From Methylocapsa sp. S129 (lineage in GTDB: Bacteria > Pseudomonadota > Alphaproteobacteria > Rhizobiales > Beijerinckiaceae): a stretch of 48,181 bases of DNA. The notes below the pieces were generated by a model. That model was not told the DNA's origin, searched no databases, and was given only the letters and a program-made list of their open reading frames with translations. Position 1 is the stretch's first letter, and each line of letters opens with the position of its first letter. The stretch spans positions 1 to 48,181 of the forward strand of contig NZ_LMUI01000007.1 in assembly GCF_009765995.1 (NCBI RefSeq). The letters run 5' to 3'. The translations under genes and the position numbers were made by a program. Of the stretch, positions 1 to 7,362 are shown piece after piece.

Positions 1-212
1 TTGCGCTTCGCTAGTGCTTCACCTCCATCAGGTTGCACAGGGGACTTTCACCCCCAAGACGCCGGCCATGCCCGGCACACAGGATCGCCTTTCAGGCGAC
101 CGCCTGCGGCGGCGGCCCTTCGGGCCGTCCTTGAGTTCACCTTCCTCTCGCGCATAATCGCCTCCATGCCATCAATGGATAGGCGACGCTGAGACCAACG
201 CTTGTCTCACAC
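1..212 (-). mobile_element. Probable 5' part of a group II intron (ribozyme domain I), cut by the window edge
   Basis: Read on the minus strand, the segment starts at 212 with GTGTG, which fits the group II intron 5' consensus GUGYG. It then carries a series of short hairpins and a GGGGGTGAAAGTCCCC segment, and near the edge CACTAGCGAAGCGCAA, which resembles the conserved CUAGC...GCAAGGG stretch of bacterial group II intron domain I. No reverse transcriptase is visible because the element continues beyond base 1. A second GTGTG at 80 is an alternative 5' end, but it would leave the related hairpins outside the element. A short hairpin (215-228) lies in the flanking DNA 2 nt upstream of the proposed 5' end. 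The 63-codon plus-strand reading frame here looks like an antisense artefact. The call rests on remembered motif resemblance, not on a fold. Confidence 0.55.
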
Positions 213-214
213 GG

Positions 215-228
215 GTCCGAACCCGGAC
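215..228 (-). repeat. Small hairpin next to the proposed intron 5' end
   Basis: GTCCG and CGGAC form a 5-bp stem around a 4-nt loop, ending 2 nt from the proposed intron start. Group IIC introns characteristically insert just after terminator-like stem-loops, so this could be part of the target site. The stem is short, so this is only suggestive. Confidence 0.35.
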
Positions 229-311
229 AGAGCGGAAACTAATCTAGTCCGGTGATCGACGCGGTGCCAAAGACGAAAAGCGTCGCGGCTTTCGACGTCT
301 CAGTTTAGCCT

Positions 312-350
312 CGTCCCGTAAAGCCTTGCGTCCAGCACTGGGGGAAACTC
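312..350 (+). promoter_or_regulatory. Leader of copy 1, duplicated before copy 2
   Basis: The string CGTCCCGTAA lies 39 bp before the ATG here (312-321) and at the same distance before copy 2 (1771-1780). The duplication therefore included the immediate leader, which implies that both genes keep similar 5' signals. Confidence 0.5.
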
Positions 351-1658
351 ATGGCCTGCGTCGTCGTCAGCGCAATTCTGCTGCCCCTCGTCGTCCTGGG
401 CGCATCGATCGCGCCGGCCTTCGCAGACGCCACTTGGGACGCGTGCCTGAAGGCGCCGAAGCGCGCCTGCGTGTTCGACCAAGCGCTACGCGCGGCGCAG
501 ACAGTTGCGGACGGCGCGCCTCGCGCCGGGGCGCTCGCAAACCTCGCGCGGTGGGAATCCGCCGCGGGTTTCGCGGACGCCGCCGCCGTTCGGCAACGCG
601 CGGCGCAGGCGGCCCGATCGCTGGAAAACGAGAGCGATCGGGAGGATGCGCTGGCGGGGGTCGCGGAGGCGGCGGGGGCCGCCGGCGCGCCTTCGGGGGC
701 GATGCAAATCGCTCAATCGATCAGGGACGCCCGCGCACGCAGCGAAGCGCTCGCCGCCGCTGCGGCGGGGCTGAATAAATTGGGGCTCGTCAAGGAAGCG
801 GGCGAAACTTTTGCGATGGCGATCGCGGCGGCGCGGTCGCTCGAGTCGGAGACGGATCGCCTCTTGGCCTTGCTTTGGATCGCCCGGGAGCAAGGGCGTG
901 GGGGCTTCGCCAACGAGGCGCGGACAACTCTCCAATCCGCGTTGCAGATCGCACAATCCGAGGAACCGCGATTCGCGCGGCCGAACGATCTCGCGAACAT
1001 CGCCAGCGCGCAACTTGCCGTCGGCGATATCGACGAGGCTCTGCGGATCGCGGGCGCCATCGATGATGCGCGCAGGCGCGCGCAGGAGCTTGGCGCCGTC
1101 GCCGAGGCGCTGGCCAGAGCCGGCAGGCTCCCGCAGGCGCTCGAAGTCGCAAGCGCTCTTGAAATGGGCAGGCCGCGCGCGACAGCGTTGGCGACCATCG
1201 CCGAGGCGCAGTTCAAGGCCGGGTCGGCCAAGGAGGCGACCGGCCATTTGGAGCAAGCCCATCAAGCCGCGCTAGCGGCGCCGACGCCGCTGGATCGCGC
1301 CTGGGCGATGTCGCGTATCGCCGCGGCGCTGGCGCGCGCTGGCCTTGCAAAACAATCGGCGGCGGAATTCACGATGGCGCGCGAAAGCGCGCAGGCGATG
1401 GACCCCGGGAGTTTGCGCGACCTCGCCCTGTCTCTGGTCTCCGGCAATCTGGCTGAATCGGGTGAGGTGACGGAGGCGACCAAGCTCGTGCTGTCGATCA
1501 GCGATGCGATGGGCCGCGCCCGGGCGCTTGAGACGATCGGCTTCGCACAGGTCAAGGCGGGCGAGGCGCCCGAAGGGCTGCGGACGACACAGGCCATCGA
1601 AGACGTCGGCGTTCGCGTCGGAGCGCTCGCCCGCATCGCCGAGGCGCTGCCGAACTGA
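351..1658 (+). CDS. Secreted helical-repeat (TPR-like) protein, copy 1 of a tandem pair
   Basis: A 435-residue protein of unknown function. Residues 1-25 form a signal peptide ending ..APAFADA, so export to the periplasm is expected. The rest is almost wholly Ala-rich helical repeats of about 35-40 residues with recurring patterns such as A..IA.AQ..AG...EA, typical of TPR-like alpha-solenoids that act as protein-binding scaffolds. The start is supported by GGGGGA 6-7 nt upstream and by exact co-linearity with the neighbouring paralogue (1810-3120). Two Cys residues near the N-terminus (ACLKAP..ACVFDQ) are conserved in both copies. No enzymatic motif is visible. Confidence 0.8.
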   Translation: MACVVVSAILLPLVVLGASIAPAFADATWDACLKAPKRACVFDQALRAAQTVADGAPRAGALANLARWESAAGFADAAAVRQRAAQAARSLENESDREDALAGVAEAAGAAGAPSGAMQIAQSIRDARARSEALAAAAAGLNKLGLVKEAGETFAMAIAAARSLESETDRLLALLWIAREQGRGGFANEARTTLQSALQIAQSEEPRFARPNDLANIASAQLAVGDIDEALRIAGAIDDARRRAQELGAVAEALARAGRLPQALEVASALEMGRPRATALATIAEAQFKAGSAKEATGHLEQAHQAALAAPTPLDRAWAMSRIAAALARAGLAKQSAAEFTMARESAQAMDPGSLRDLALSLVSGNLAESGEVTEATKLVLSISDAMGRARALETIGFAQVKAGEAPEGLRTTQAIEDVGVRVGALARIAEALPN

Positions 1659-1809
1659 CGGCTGGGCGGAGTCGGCGATGCGCATCGTGCAAGATCGTAC
1701 ACGTGATCCCGCATCGCCTGAAGTATAAGAAGTTTTCGCAGCAAGGGTTTCTCCCGGCCGGCGTTGCGCTCGTCCCGTAAGCCGCAGGGGTTACGCCGAG
1801 GAGAACAGC

Positions 1810-3120
1810 ATGACCCGTATTGTCGTCAGCGCAGTTCTGCTGCCCCTCGTGCTCCTGGGCGCATCGATCGCGCCGGCGTTCGCGGACGCGGCCTGGGACG
1901 CGTGTCTGAAAGCGCCGCAGCGCGTCTGCATATTCGACGAAGCGCTGCGCATGGCGCAGACCATCAACGGCGACAATTCTCGCGTCGAGGCGCTCGTGAT
2001 CATCGCGGCGGGCGAGTTCAGGGCGGGATTGACGGACGAGTCCGCGACCAATCGGCGCCTCGCCATGCAGGCGGCCCAATCCGTGAAAAACGAGAGCGAT
2101 CGCGAGGCGGCGCTGGCCCGCGTCGCGTTCGCGGATGGAGTGGCCGGCGCGTCTACGGAGGCGCTGCAGATCGCGCAGTCGATCAACGGCGCCCGCGACC
2201 GCAGCCTGGCGCTCGCGGCCGCCGCGGTGGCACAGAAAAAAGTGGGGCTCGTCAAGGAAGCGGCCGAGACTTTTGCAACCGCGATCGCCGCGGCGGGGGC
2301 GGTCGAGCCCGAGACCCGCCGCCTCTGGGCTTTGCTTCGGATCGCCGGCAAACAAGCAGACGAAGGCTTCGCCAAGGAAGCGCGGACGACTCTCGAATCG
2401 GCGTTGCAGATCGCGCAATCCGAAGAACCCGGATTCGGGCGCGCGCTCGCTCTGGCGGACGTTACTTATAAGCAGCTCGCCGTCGGCGACATCGACGGGG
2501 CTTTGCGGATCGCGCGCACGATCGATGACGCGACCAACCGCGATTTCGAGATCGGCGCCGTCGCCGAGGCGCTGGCCGGCGCCGGCAGGCTGCCGGAAGC
2601 GCTCGAAGTCGCAGGCGCCCTTGAAATGGTGAGGCCACGCGCGATCGCTCTGGCCGCCATCGCCGAGGCGCAGGCCAAAGCCGGGCTCGCCAAGGAGGCG
2701 GCCGCCGATTTCGAGCAGGCCCATCAAGCCGCGTTGACAGCGCCAGAGCAACAGGATCGCGCCTGGGCGCTGTCGAGCATCGCCACGGCGCTCGCCGGCG
2801 CTGGTCTTGCGCAGCAATCGGCCGCAGAATTCACAACAGCTCGCCAAGCAGCAAAGGCAGTCGACTTTGAGAGTTCGCGCAATCTCGCTCTATCCATCGT
2901 CACGAGAAATCTGGCGGAAGCGGGCGCGGCGCCGGAGGCGACCGAGCTGGCCCTCGCAATCAGCGACGCGATGAGTCGCGCGCAGGTGTTGGCGTCCATC
3001 GCCGTTCAACAGGCCAAAGCGGGCAAAGCGTCCGACGCGCTGCGGACGACGCAGGCCATCGACGACCCCGGCGTACGCGTCGGCGCGCTCGACGGAATCG
3101 CCGAATTGCTGCCGGATTGA
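1810..3120 (+). CDS. Secreted helical-repeat (TPR-like) protein, copy 2 of a tandem pair
   Basis: A 436-residue paralogue of the upstream gene, alignable end to end with almost no gaps and clearly more than half identical by eye. It has the same signal peptide (ending ..APAFADA), the same paired Cys and the same helical repeats. The ATG follows GAGGAGA, a good ribosome binding site. Its start lies exactly 1459 bp after that of copy 1, and a similar GGCTGGGCGGAG string follows both stop codons, so the duplicated unit covers leader, gene and 3' flank. Divergence is spread along the length, so the duplication is not recent. Function unknown; a periplasmic protein-interaction scaffold is the most that can be inferred. 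Confidence 0.8.
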   Translation: MTRIVVSAVLLPLVLLGASIAPAFADAAWDACLKAPQRVCIFDEALRMAQTINGDNSRVEALVIIAAGEFRAGLTDESATNRRLAMQAAQSVKNESDREAALARVAFADGVAGASTEALQIAQSINGARDRSLALAAAAVAQKKVGLVKEAAETFATAIAAAGAVEPETRRLWALLRIAGKQADEGFAKEARTTLESALQIAQSEEPGFGRALALADVTYKQLAVGDIDGALRIARTIDDATNRDFEIGAVAEALAGAGRLPEALEVAGALEMVRPRAIALAAIAEAQAKAGLAKEAAADFEQAHQAALTAPEQQDRAWALSSIATALAGAGLAQQSAAEFTTARQAAKAVDFESSRNLALSIVTRNLAEAGAAPEATELALAISDAMSRAQVLASIAVQQAKAGKASDALRTTQAIDDPGVRVGALDGIAELLPD

Positions 3121-3399
3121 GGGCTGGGCGGAGCGCATAGCGCAAGGCCTTCGTCTCATCGAGGCGGCGGGGGTTCTGGACCTCTTGGGGGCGCCCCGCC
3201 TGATAACGAGAGATCGACCGAGCGTCATCCGTTCATTCAAGGGCTGCTTAAGATGCTTCCTGAGCCCGGAACCAATGGGGTCGTCGAAGGGCGCGCGAAG
3301 TGGCTATAAGCCGCCGCGAATGTCTTCGATTTGATGTATAAGCGAAACGGAGTGGTTCATATCACAGCGAAGGCTGAACCGTCACTAGAGTGAACATTA

Positions 3400-3567
3400 G
3401 TGCCAGCCAAGACAGTCACGTTAACCGAAGCCCATCGCGCCGAGAACATGCGCAAGCTAGCTCGCGAGGTCGAAGCCGAGAACGACCCGGCAATCCTAGA
3501 CGGCGCGCTTAAGAAGATCATCCAGCATCGACCAGAGCCGGCCAAGCCGATTGTGGGTGAGAAATGA
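3400..3567 (+). CDS. Small hypothetical protein (55 aa)
   Basis: A 55-codon frame starting with GTG (an internal ATG at 3448 would give 39 residues). The product is hydrophilic and Glu/Lys/Arg-rich, with a helical centre (..AREVEAENDPAILDGALKK..) and a Pro-rich end, and looks like a small cytosolic helical protein. Its stop overlaps the next gene's start in the arrangement ATGA (3564-3567), typical of translationally coupled genes and the main reason to believe both are real. The local DNA is less GC-rich than its surroundings. No family recognised. Confidence 0.5.
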   Translation: MPAKTVTLTEAHRAENMRKLAREVEAENDPAILDGALKKIIQHRPEPAKPIVGEK

Positions 3568-3785
3568 AGCGGTGGCGGTGGCCATGGCCCCCTCCCACGC
3601 GCAACGACGTTACGGGAATAGCCGCCGCGATAATTATAGCAATCGCTGTGATTGTCGCTTCGATTTTCGGCCCAGAAATATCCCGAAGAATCAACTACGG
3701 CTTCGGGTCGGAATGGGATTGCCTCAACCCTGGCAAGCTCGCCGGGCTCTCATGTATCAAGAAACCGGTTCCCCAAAAGCCCTGA
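3564..3785 (+). CDS. Small single-pass membrane protein (73 aa)
   Basis: The ATG overlaps the stop of the 55-codon gene. The product has a Trp/Pro/Arg-rich N-terminus, one strong hydrophobic segment at about residues 17-38 (ITGIAAA-type, rich in Ile/Ala/Val) and a short exported tail containing SEWDCLNPGK and a second Cys close to the end. Small proteins with one membrane span and a WDC..GK..C tail recur as uncharacterised genes in Rhizobiales, as far as I remember. The two tail Cys could form a disulfide on the outer side. Function unknown. Confidence 0.6.
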   Translation: MKRWRWPWPPPTRNDVTGIAAAIIIAIAVIVASIFGPEISRRINYGFGSEWDCLNPGKLAGLSCIKKPVPQKP

Positions 3786-3833
3786 CGAGCAGACGACGCA
3801 AAGGCAACTGAGGCCAAGAAACAGGGGTCAAAC

Positions 3834-4208
3834 ATGCCGATAGAACTGGAATGTTCTGAAGGGTACGATTTCGACGCCACCTTTCAAGAACAATTGCCAG
3901 CCCTTGAAAAGACGATGATTGAGCAAGGACTAGATCCTTCCGCATTCACGTTCACCAAAGGCCCCAACAACTCCTATCGGCCATACAAGGGAGTAGGCCT
4001 TTATTACGACTATATTGTTGATGCTGGTGAAGATTCTTTCACGGTTACCTATGCGACCGATGCCGCGTTTTTAGAGTATTTTCTGCACGCGTGCCTCTCT
4101 CCCGATGAGAGCGGCGATTCCAACGAACACGTTGAAGAGAAGAAACAGCGAAAAACGAACGCTTCTCTCCTTGGCAGATTGAAGCAATGGATTCATCCTA
4201 GCCGCTAG
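3834..4208 (+). CDS. Hypothetical protein (124 aa)
   Basis: An acidic 124-residue protein with a basic tail (KKQRKTNASLLGRLKQWIHPSR). It lacks a signal peptide and membrane span. The centre has alternating hydrophobic residues and many aromatics (SYRPYKGVGLYYDYIVDAG), suggesting a beta-rich fold. A short GGGG stretch precedes the ATG by about 7 nt. Codon use is visibly less GC-biased than in neighbouring core genes, and it lies with the two preceding small genes in what looks like an accessory cassette. I do not recognise a family. Confidence 0.6.
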   Translation: MPIELECSEGYDFDATFQEQLPALEKTMIEQGLDPSAFTFTKGPNNSYRPYKGVGLYYDYIVDAGEDSFTVTYATDAAFLEYFLHACLSPDESGDSNEHVEEKKQRKTNASLLGRLKQWIHPSR

Positions 4209-4232
4209 CTACCCTTATGGCTGGTCCCGTCA

Positions 4233-4243
4233 GGTATAATACC
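4233..4243. repeat. Short inverted repeat GGTATAATACC
   Basis: A perfect inverted repeat of five bases either side of a central A, containing TATAAT. It lies between the converging small-gene cassette and the glutaminase gene. It could be a -10 element by chance; no convincing -35 partner is visible. Confidence 0.25.
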
Positions 4244-4328
4244 CCTATCAGAAAACAGGACATAACAAGAACGTACTATCGAAGAAATGTACGCTTGGAT
4301 GGGGGCGAGATTGACAGCAGCGTGGCTT

Positions 4329-4348
4329 GATTGGGCGGCCGCTCAATC
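4329..4348 (-). terminator. Possible terminator hairpin after glsA
   Basis: GATTG and CAATC flank the self-complementary GCGGCCGC, with one G/T mismatch on the way. It lies about 50 bp past the glutaminase stop. No T-tract follows on the minus strand, so an intrinsic terminator is unproven. Confidence 0.3.
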
Positions 4349-4396
4349 CCGCGCAGCCCGTCCGCGTCATCGCGCGGCAGGCGCCCGAGCGCGCTC

Positions 4397-5326
4397 TCAC
4401 GCCCCAAAGATCGACCAGCCCATTCGTTTGGCCAGCATTTCCAGCGCGATCCTTCCCAGATGCGAATTGCCGTTGGAATCGAGGCCGGGCGACCAGACGG
4501 CGATCGAGGCCTTGCCGGGCGCGACCGCCAGAATGCCGCCGCCGACGCCGCTCTTGCCCGGCAGGCCGACGCGATAGGCGAATTCGCCCGAGCCGTCATA
4601 ATGGCCGCAGGTGAGCATCAGCGCGTTGATGCGCCGCGCCCGCTGCGCCGAGACGACCGACAGGCCCGTCGACGGATCACGCCCGGAATAGGCGAGATAG
4701 CGCCCGGCCATCGCGAGCTGGCGGCAGGACATCGCGATGGCGCATTGATGGAAATAAACGCCGAGCGTGAAATCGACGGGATTGTCGAGCACGCCGAAGG
4801 ATTGCATGTAATTGGCGAGCGCGACGTTGCGAAAGCCCGTGCGCTTCTCCGATTGCGCCACCGCCTCGTCGATGAAGATCGAATGGTCCTGCGCGACAAA
4901 TTGCATGAAGCGCAGGATTGAACCGATCGCCTCGCGCGGCTGGTGGCCGGAAAGGATCACGTCGGTCACCGCGATCGCGCCCGCGTTGATGAAAGGATTG
5001 CGCGGCACGCCGCGCTCGCGTTCGAGCTGCACGATCGAGTTGAACGGATTGCCCGAGGGTTCGCGCCCGACGCGCCGCCAGAGCCGGTCGCCGACCATGC
5101 CCAGCGCCAGCGTCAACGTGAAGACCTTCGAAACGCTCTGGATCGAGAACGGAACCTCGCCGTCGCCGGCGACGATCGCGCGCCCGTCCGCGTCGATCAC
5201 GGCGATGCCAAACGCGCCGGCATCGACACGTGCAAGTTCCGGTATGTAGCTCGCAACTTCGCCGCGATCGGTCCGCGCCTTCATTTCGGCGGCGATTTCG
5301 CGCACGGCGGCGTCAAGATCGGTCAA
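4397..5326 (-). CDS. glsA: Glutaminase A (L-glutamine amidohydrolase)
   Basis: Hydrolyses L-glutamine to glutamate and ammonia in the cytosol. It belongs to the serine-dependent beta-lactamase-like glutaminase family: the SxxK motif is S64-V-S-K67, and downstream are family strings such as [54 protein letters not shown] (split by function) and GLDSNGNS. The frame is open to an ATG at 5482, but the first 52 residues of that version look untranslated and would run into the divergent gene at 5476. A TTG at 5326 gives 309 residues, matching the usual length of about 308, so I chose it. The start remains uncertain. Confidence 0.9.
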   Translation of the reverse strand: MTDLDAAVREIAAEMKARTDRGEVASYIPELARVDAGAFGIAVIDADGRAIVAGDGEVPFSIQSVSKVFTLTLALGMVGDRLWRRVGREPSGNPFNSIVQLERERGVPRNPFINAGAIAVTDVILSGHQPREAIGSILRFMQFVAQDHSIFIDEAVAQSEKRTGFRNVALANYMQSFGVLDNPVDFTLGVYFHQCAIAMSCRQLAMAGRYLAYSGRDPSTGLSVVSAQRARRINALMLTCGHYDGSGEFAYRVGLPGKSGVGGGILAVAPGKASIAVWSPGLDSNGNSHLGRIALEMLAKRMGWSIFGA

Positions 5327-5475
5327 AGCTTTTCTCGCTTCCGCGGGACGGGATCGACAGCCTCTTATCGCATCGGCGGCGCGGCATGAAGTCCTCGCAC
5401 CGAGGCGCGCTGGCGATAAAACAGGCAGGCCGATAGGATGAAAGCGGGTTGAGGAGCGCGTTGGAGGAGGGTCTC

Positions 5476-5802
5476 GTGGCAAGCAGCGACGATCTGAGGC
5501 GCATCGCGCTTTCGCTCGAAGGCACGAGCGAAGCGCCCCATTTCGACCGCGCGGCGTTCAAGGTCGCACGCATTTACGCCACGCTTGCGGCGGACCGCCA
5601 GACCGCCAATTTCATGTTCACGCCGGAGGAGCAGGAGTTCAAATGCCTGCTCGCGCCGGAGGCGTTTCGCCCCGTCGCCGGCGGTTGGGGGCGCAACGGC
5701 GCGACGACCGCCATTCTCGCCGCGCTGAGCGAGGACGAATTGCGCGCGGCGCTGGAGACCGCTTGGCGCCGCGCGCTGCCCGCCAAGCGCAAACGGAAAT
5801 GA
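5476..5802 (+). CDS. MmcQ/YjbR family protein
   Basis: A 108-residue protein of the MmcQ/YjbR (CyaY-like fold) family, recognised from [17 protein letters not shown] near the N-terminus, followed by F.V....YATL and the C-terminal pattern [12 protein letters not shown]. Members are small putative DNA-binding proteins without an assigned biochemical role. The GTG start follows GGAGGAGG at good spacing; the frame extends to 5449, but without a site there. It is transcribed divergently from glsA. The basic KRKRK tail is conspicuous. Confidence 0.75.
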   Translation: MASSDDLRRIALSLEGTSEAPHFDRAAFKVARIYATLAADRQTANFMFTPEEQEFKCLLAPEAFRPVAGGWGRNGATTAILAALSEDELRAALETAWRRALPAKRKRK

Positions 5803-5891
5803 TCCGCTTGAATTCGCCGTCATGCCGCCCTACCCATTGCGAACGATATTGATCCGCGCAAATGGCGCGTTCCCCTGCACGAGAGCCTTTG

Positions 5892-6920
5892 ATGAGCAAG
5901 CCGCTGATTGTCGTCGACCCGCAGCCAAGGGGCCTCAACGAGATTTTCGACGCGCCGACGCGCGCGAGATTCGAACGGCTCGGCGAACTCGTCGTCCATG
6001 CCGGCGCGGGACGGATGCCCGCCGATCTTATCGAGCGCCATCTGCCGGACATGACGCTGTTGATCGGCCAGACCGACATGCCCAAACAGCGGCTCGACCG
6101 CGCCGGCAAGCTGCGCGCGATCATCAATGTCGAGACCAACTTTCTGCAGAACATCGATTATGAAGCCTGTTTCCAACGCGGCATTCATGTGCTGGCGCCG
6201 AGCTCGGCTTTCGCGCACCCGGTGGCGGAGATCGCGCTCGGCATGGCGATCGATCTTTGCCGCGGCGTCACAACCGCCGATCGCGCTTTCCGGGCGGGCT
6301 CCGAGAAATGGCTGCTGGACGGCGCCGAGGGATGCTTTTCGCTCTATGGCGCCGCCATCGGCCTGATCGGCTTTGGCGATCTCGCCCGCGCCTTCGCGCC
6401 GCTGACGGTCCCGTTCGGCTGTCCCATCAAGGCTTACGACCCCTGGGTGTCGGACCATTTCATGAAAGGATTTGGCGTGACCGCAGCCTCGCTCGACGAG
6501 GTCCTGTCGACGTCGCGCGTGATATTCATCTTCGCGGGCGTGACCAGCGAAAACCAGGGATTTCTTGGCCGGCGCGAGTTCGAACTGATCAAGCCGGGCT
6601 CGGTCGTTCTGTTGATGAGCCGGGCCGGCGTCGTGGACTTTCCCGAATTCCTGCGCCAGATCGAAAGCGGGCGCTTCCGCGCCGCCAGCGATGTCTATCC
6701 GATCGAGCCGGCCCCCGCCGACGATCCCGCGCGCAGGGTCGAAGGCCTGCTGCTGTCGCCTCATCGCGCCGGCGCGCTCCCCGATTCCCTGTTCGAGATC
6801 GGCCGTCAGACGGTGGCGGACGCCGAATTGATCCTGCGCGGCCTGCCGCCGCTGTCGTGCCGGCGCGCGCAGCGCGAGACGGTCGGGCTCTCGCGCAGCA
6901 AGCCGATCGAAGCGCGCTGA
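5892..6920 (+). CDS. D-isomer-specific 2-hydroxyacid dehydrogenase family protein
   Basis: A 342-residue NAD(P)-dependent oxidoreductase of the phosphoglycerate/D-lactate dehydrogenase superfamily, interconverting a D-2-hydroxyacid and a 2-oxoacid. The nucleotide-binding glycine motif is GLIGFGDLAR (157-166). The catalytic triad is in the expected order: R244 (LMSRAG), E272 (YPIEPAP) and H291 (SPHRAG). The centre carries S..AHPVAEIALG, the usual helix of the family. The start at 5892 (MSKPLIVV) was preferred over the ATG at 5862 because family proteins begin with the first beta-strand. The substrate cannot be told from sequence. It converges on the gene at 6932. Confidence 0.85.
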   Translation: MSKPLIVVDPQPRGLNEIFDAPTRARFERLGELVVHAGAGRMPADLIERHLPDMTLLIGQTDMPKQRLDRAGKLRAIINVETNFLQNIDYEACFQRGIHVLAPSSAFAHPVAEIALGMAIDLCRGVTTADRAFRAGSEKWLLDGAEGCFSLYGAAIGLIGFGDLARAFAPLTVPFGCPIKAYDPWVSDHFMKGFGVTAASLDEVLSTSRVIFIFAGVTSENQGFLGRREFELIKPGSVVLLMSRAGVVDFPEFLRQIESGRFRAASDVYPIEPAPADDPARRVEGLLLSPHRAGALPDSLFEIGRQTVADAELILRGLPPLSCRRAQRETVGLSRSKPIEAR

Positions 6921-6923
6921 CGG

Positions 6924-6942
6924 CGCGCCTCCTATCGGCGCG
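6924..6942. terminator. Possible shared hairpin between converging genes
   Basis: CGCGCC (6924-6929) and GGCGCG (6937-6942) form a 6-bp GC stem exactly between the two converging stop codons. No T-tract is present, so the terminator role is a guess. Confidence 0.3.
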
Positions 6943-7354
6943 TGAAAGCCGCCAGGCTCGCAAGCGCCTCGGCGGGCAGTTCCCATTGGCGCGCGGCCGC
7001 AATCACGGCCTGAAGATAGTCTGTGCGCACGACGCCAGGACCCACATTCGCGCCGAAATAGACGAGGGCTTGTTTGGCGCCGGCCTCCGTGACGACGGCT
7101 TGCAGAATCTTGACATAAAGCCCTTCGCGCACGCCTTCAAAGCGATCAAGCGCCGCGACATCGGCGAGCGCCACGTCCCACAGGATTCCATGCACCGTCG
7201 CGCGCGCATCGCGCGTGACATTCAGCCAGCCCTCGCGCATCGCCACAAGACGATGGCGCATTAGGCGCGCAACGCCGAGCGGCTTCGAGCGGGGGCAGCG
7301 CAGCGCCATCGCCGCGACATCCATATTGGCTCCATAGGAGAAGGTGAGCGGCAT
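6932..7354 (-). CDS. Gamma-glutamylcyclotransferase-like (GGCT/AIG2 fold) protein
   Basis: A 140-residue protein with the hallmark N-terminal YGANM motif (7-11; usually YGSNM) that binds the gamma-glutamyl group, and an acidic residue at the catalytic position (E73 in LDRFEGV). Family enzymes convert gamma-glutamyl amino acids to 5-oxoproline plus the free amino acid. The string VHGILWDVA is the usual GxLW core. It starts 8 bp after the stop of rsh, so it is almost certainly in the same transcript. True substrate unknown. Confidence 0.8.
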   Translation of the reverse strand: MPLTFSYGANMDVAAMALRCPRSKPLGVARLMRHRLVAMREGWLNVTRDARATVHGILWDVALADVAALDRFEGVREGLYVKILQAVVTEAGAKQALVYFGANVGPGVVRTDYLQAVIAAARQWELPAEALASLAAFTRR

Positions 7355-7362
7355 TCAGGACT

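Noticed and set aside
5327-5482. N-terminal extension of glutaminase to the ATG at 5482
   Set aside because: The extra 52 residues are low-complexity Arg/Pro/Ser and would overlap the divergent YjbR-like gene; the TTG at 5326 gives the standard length.
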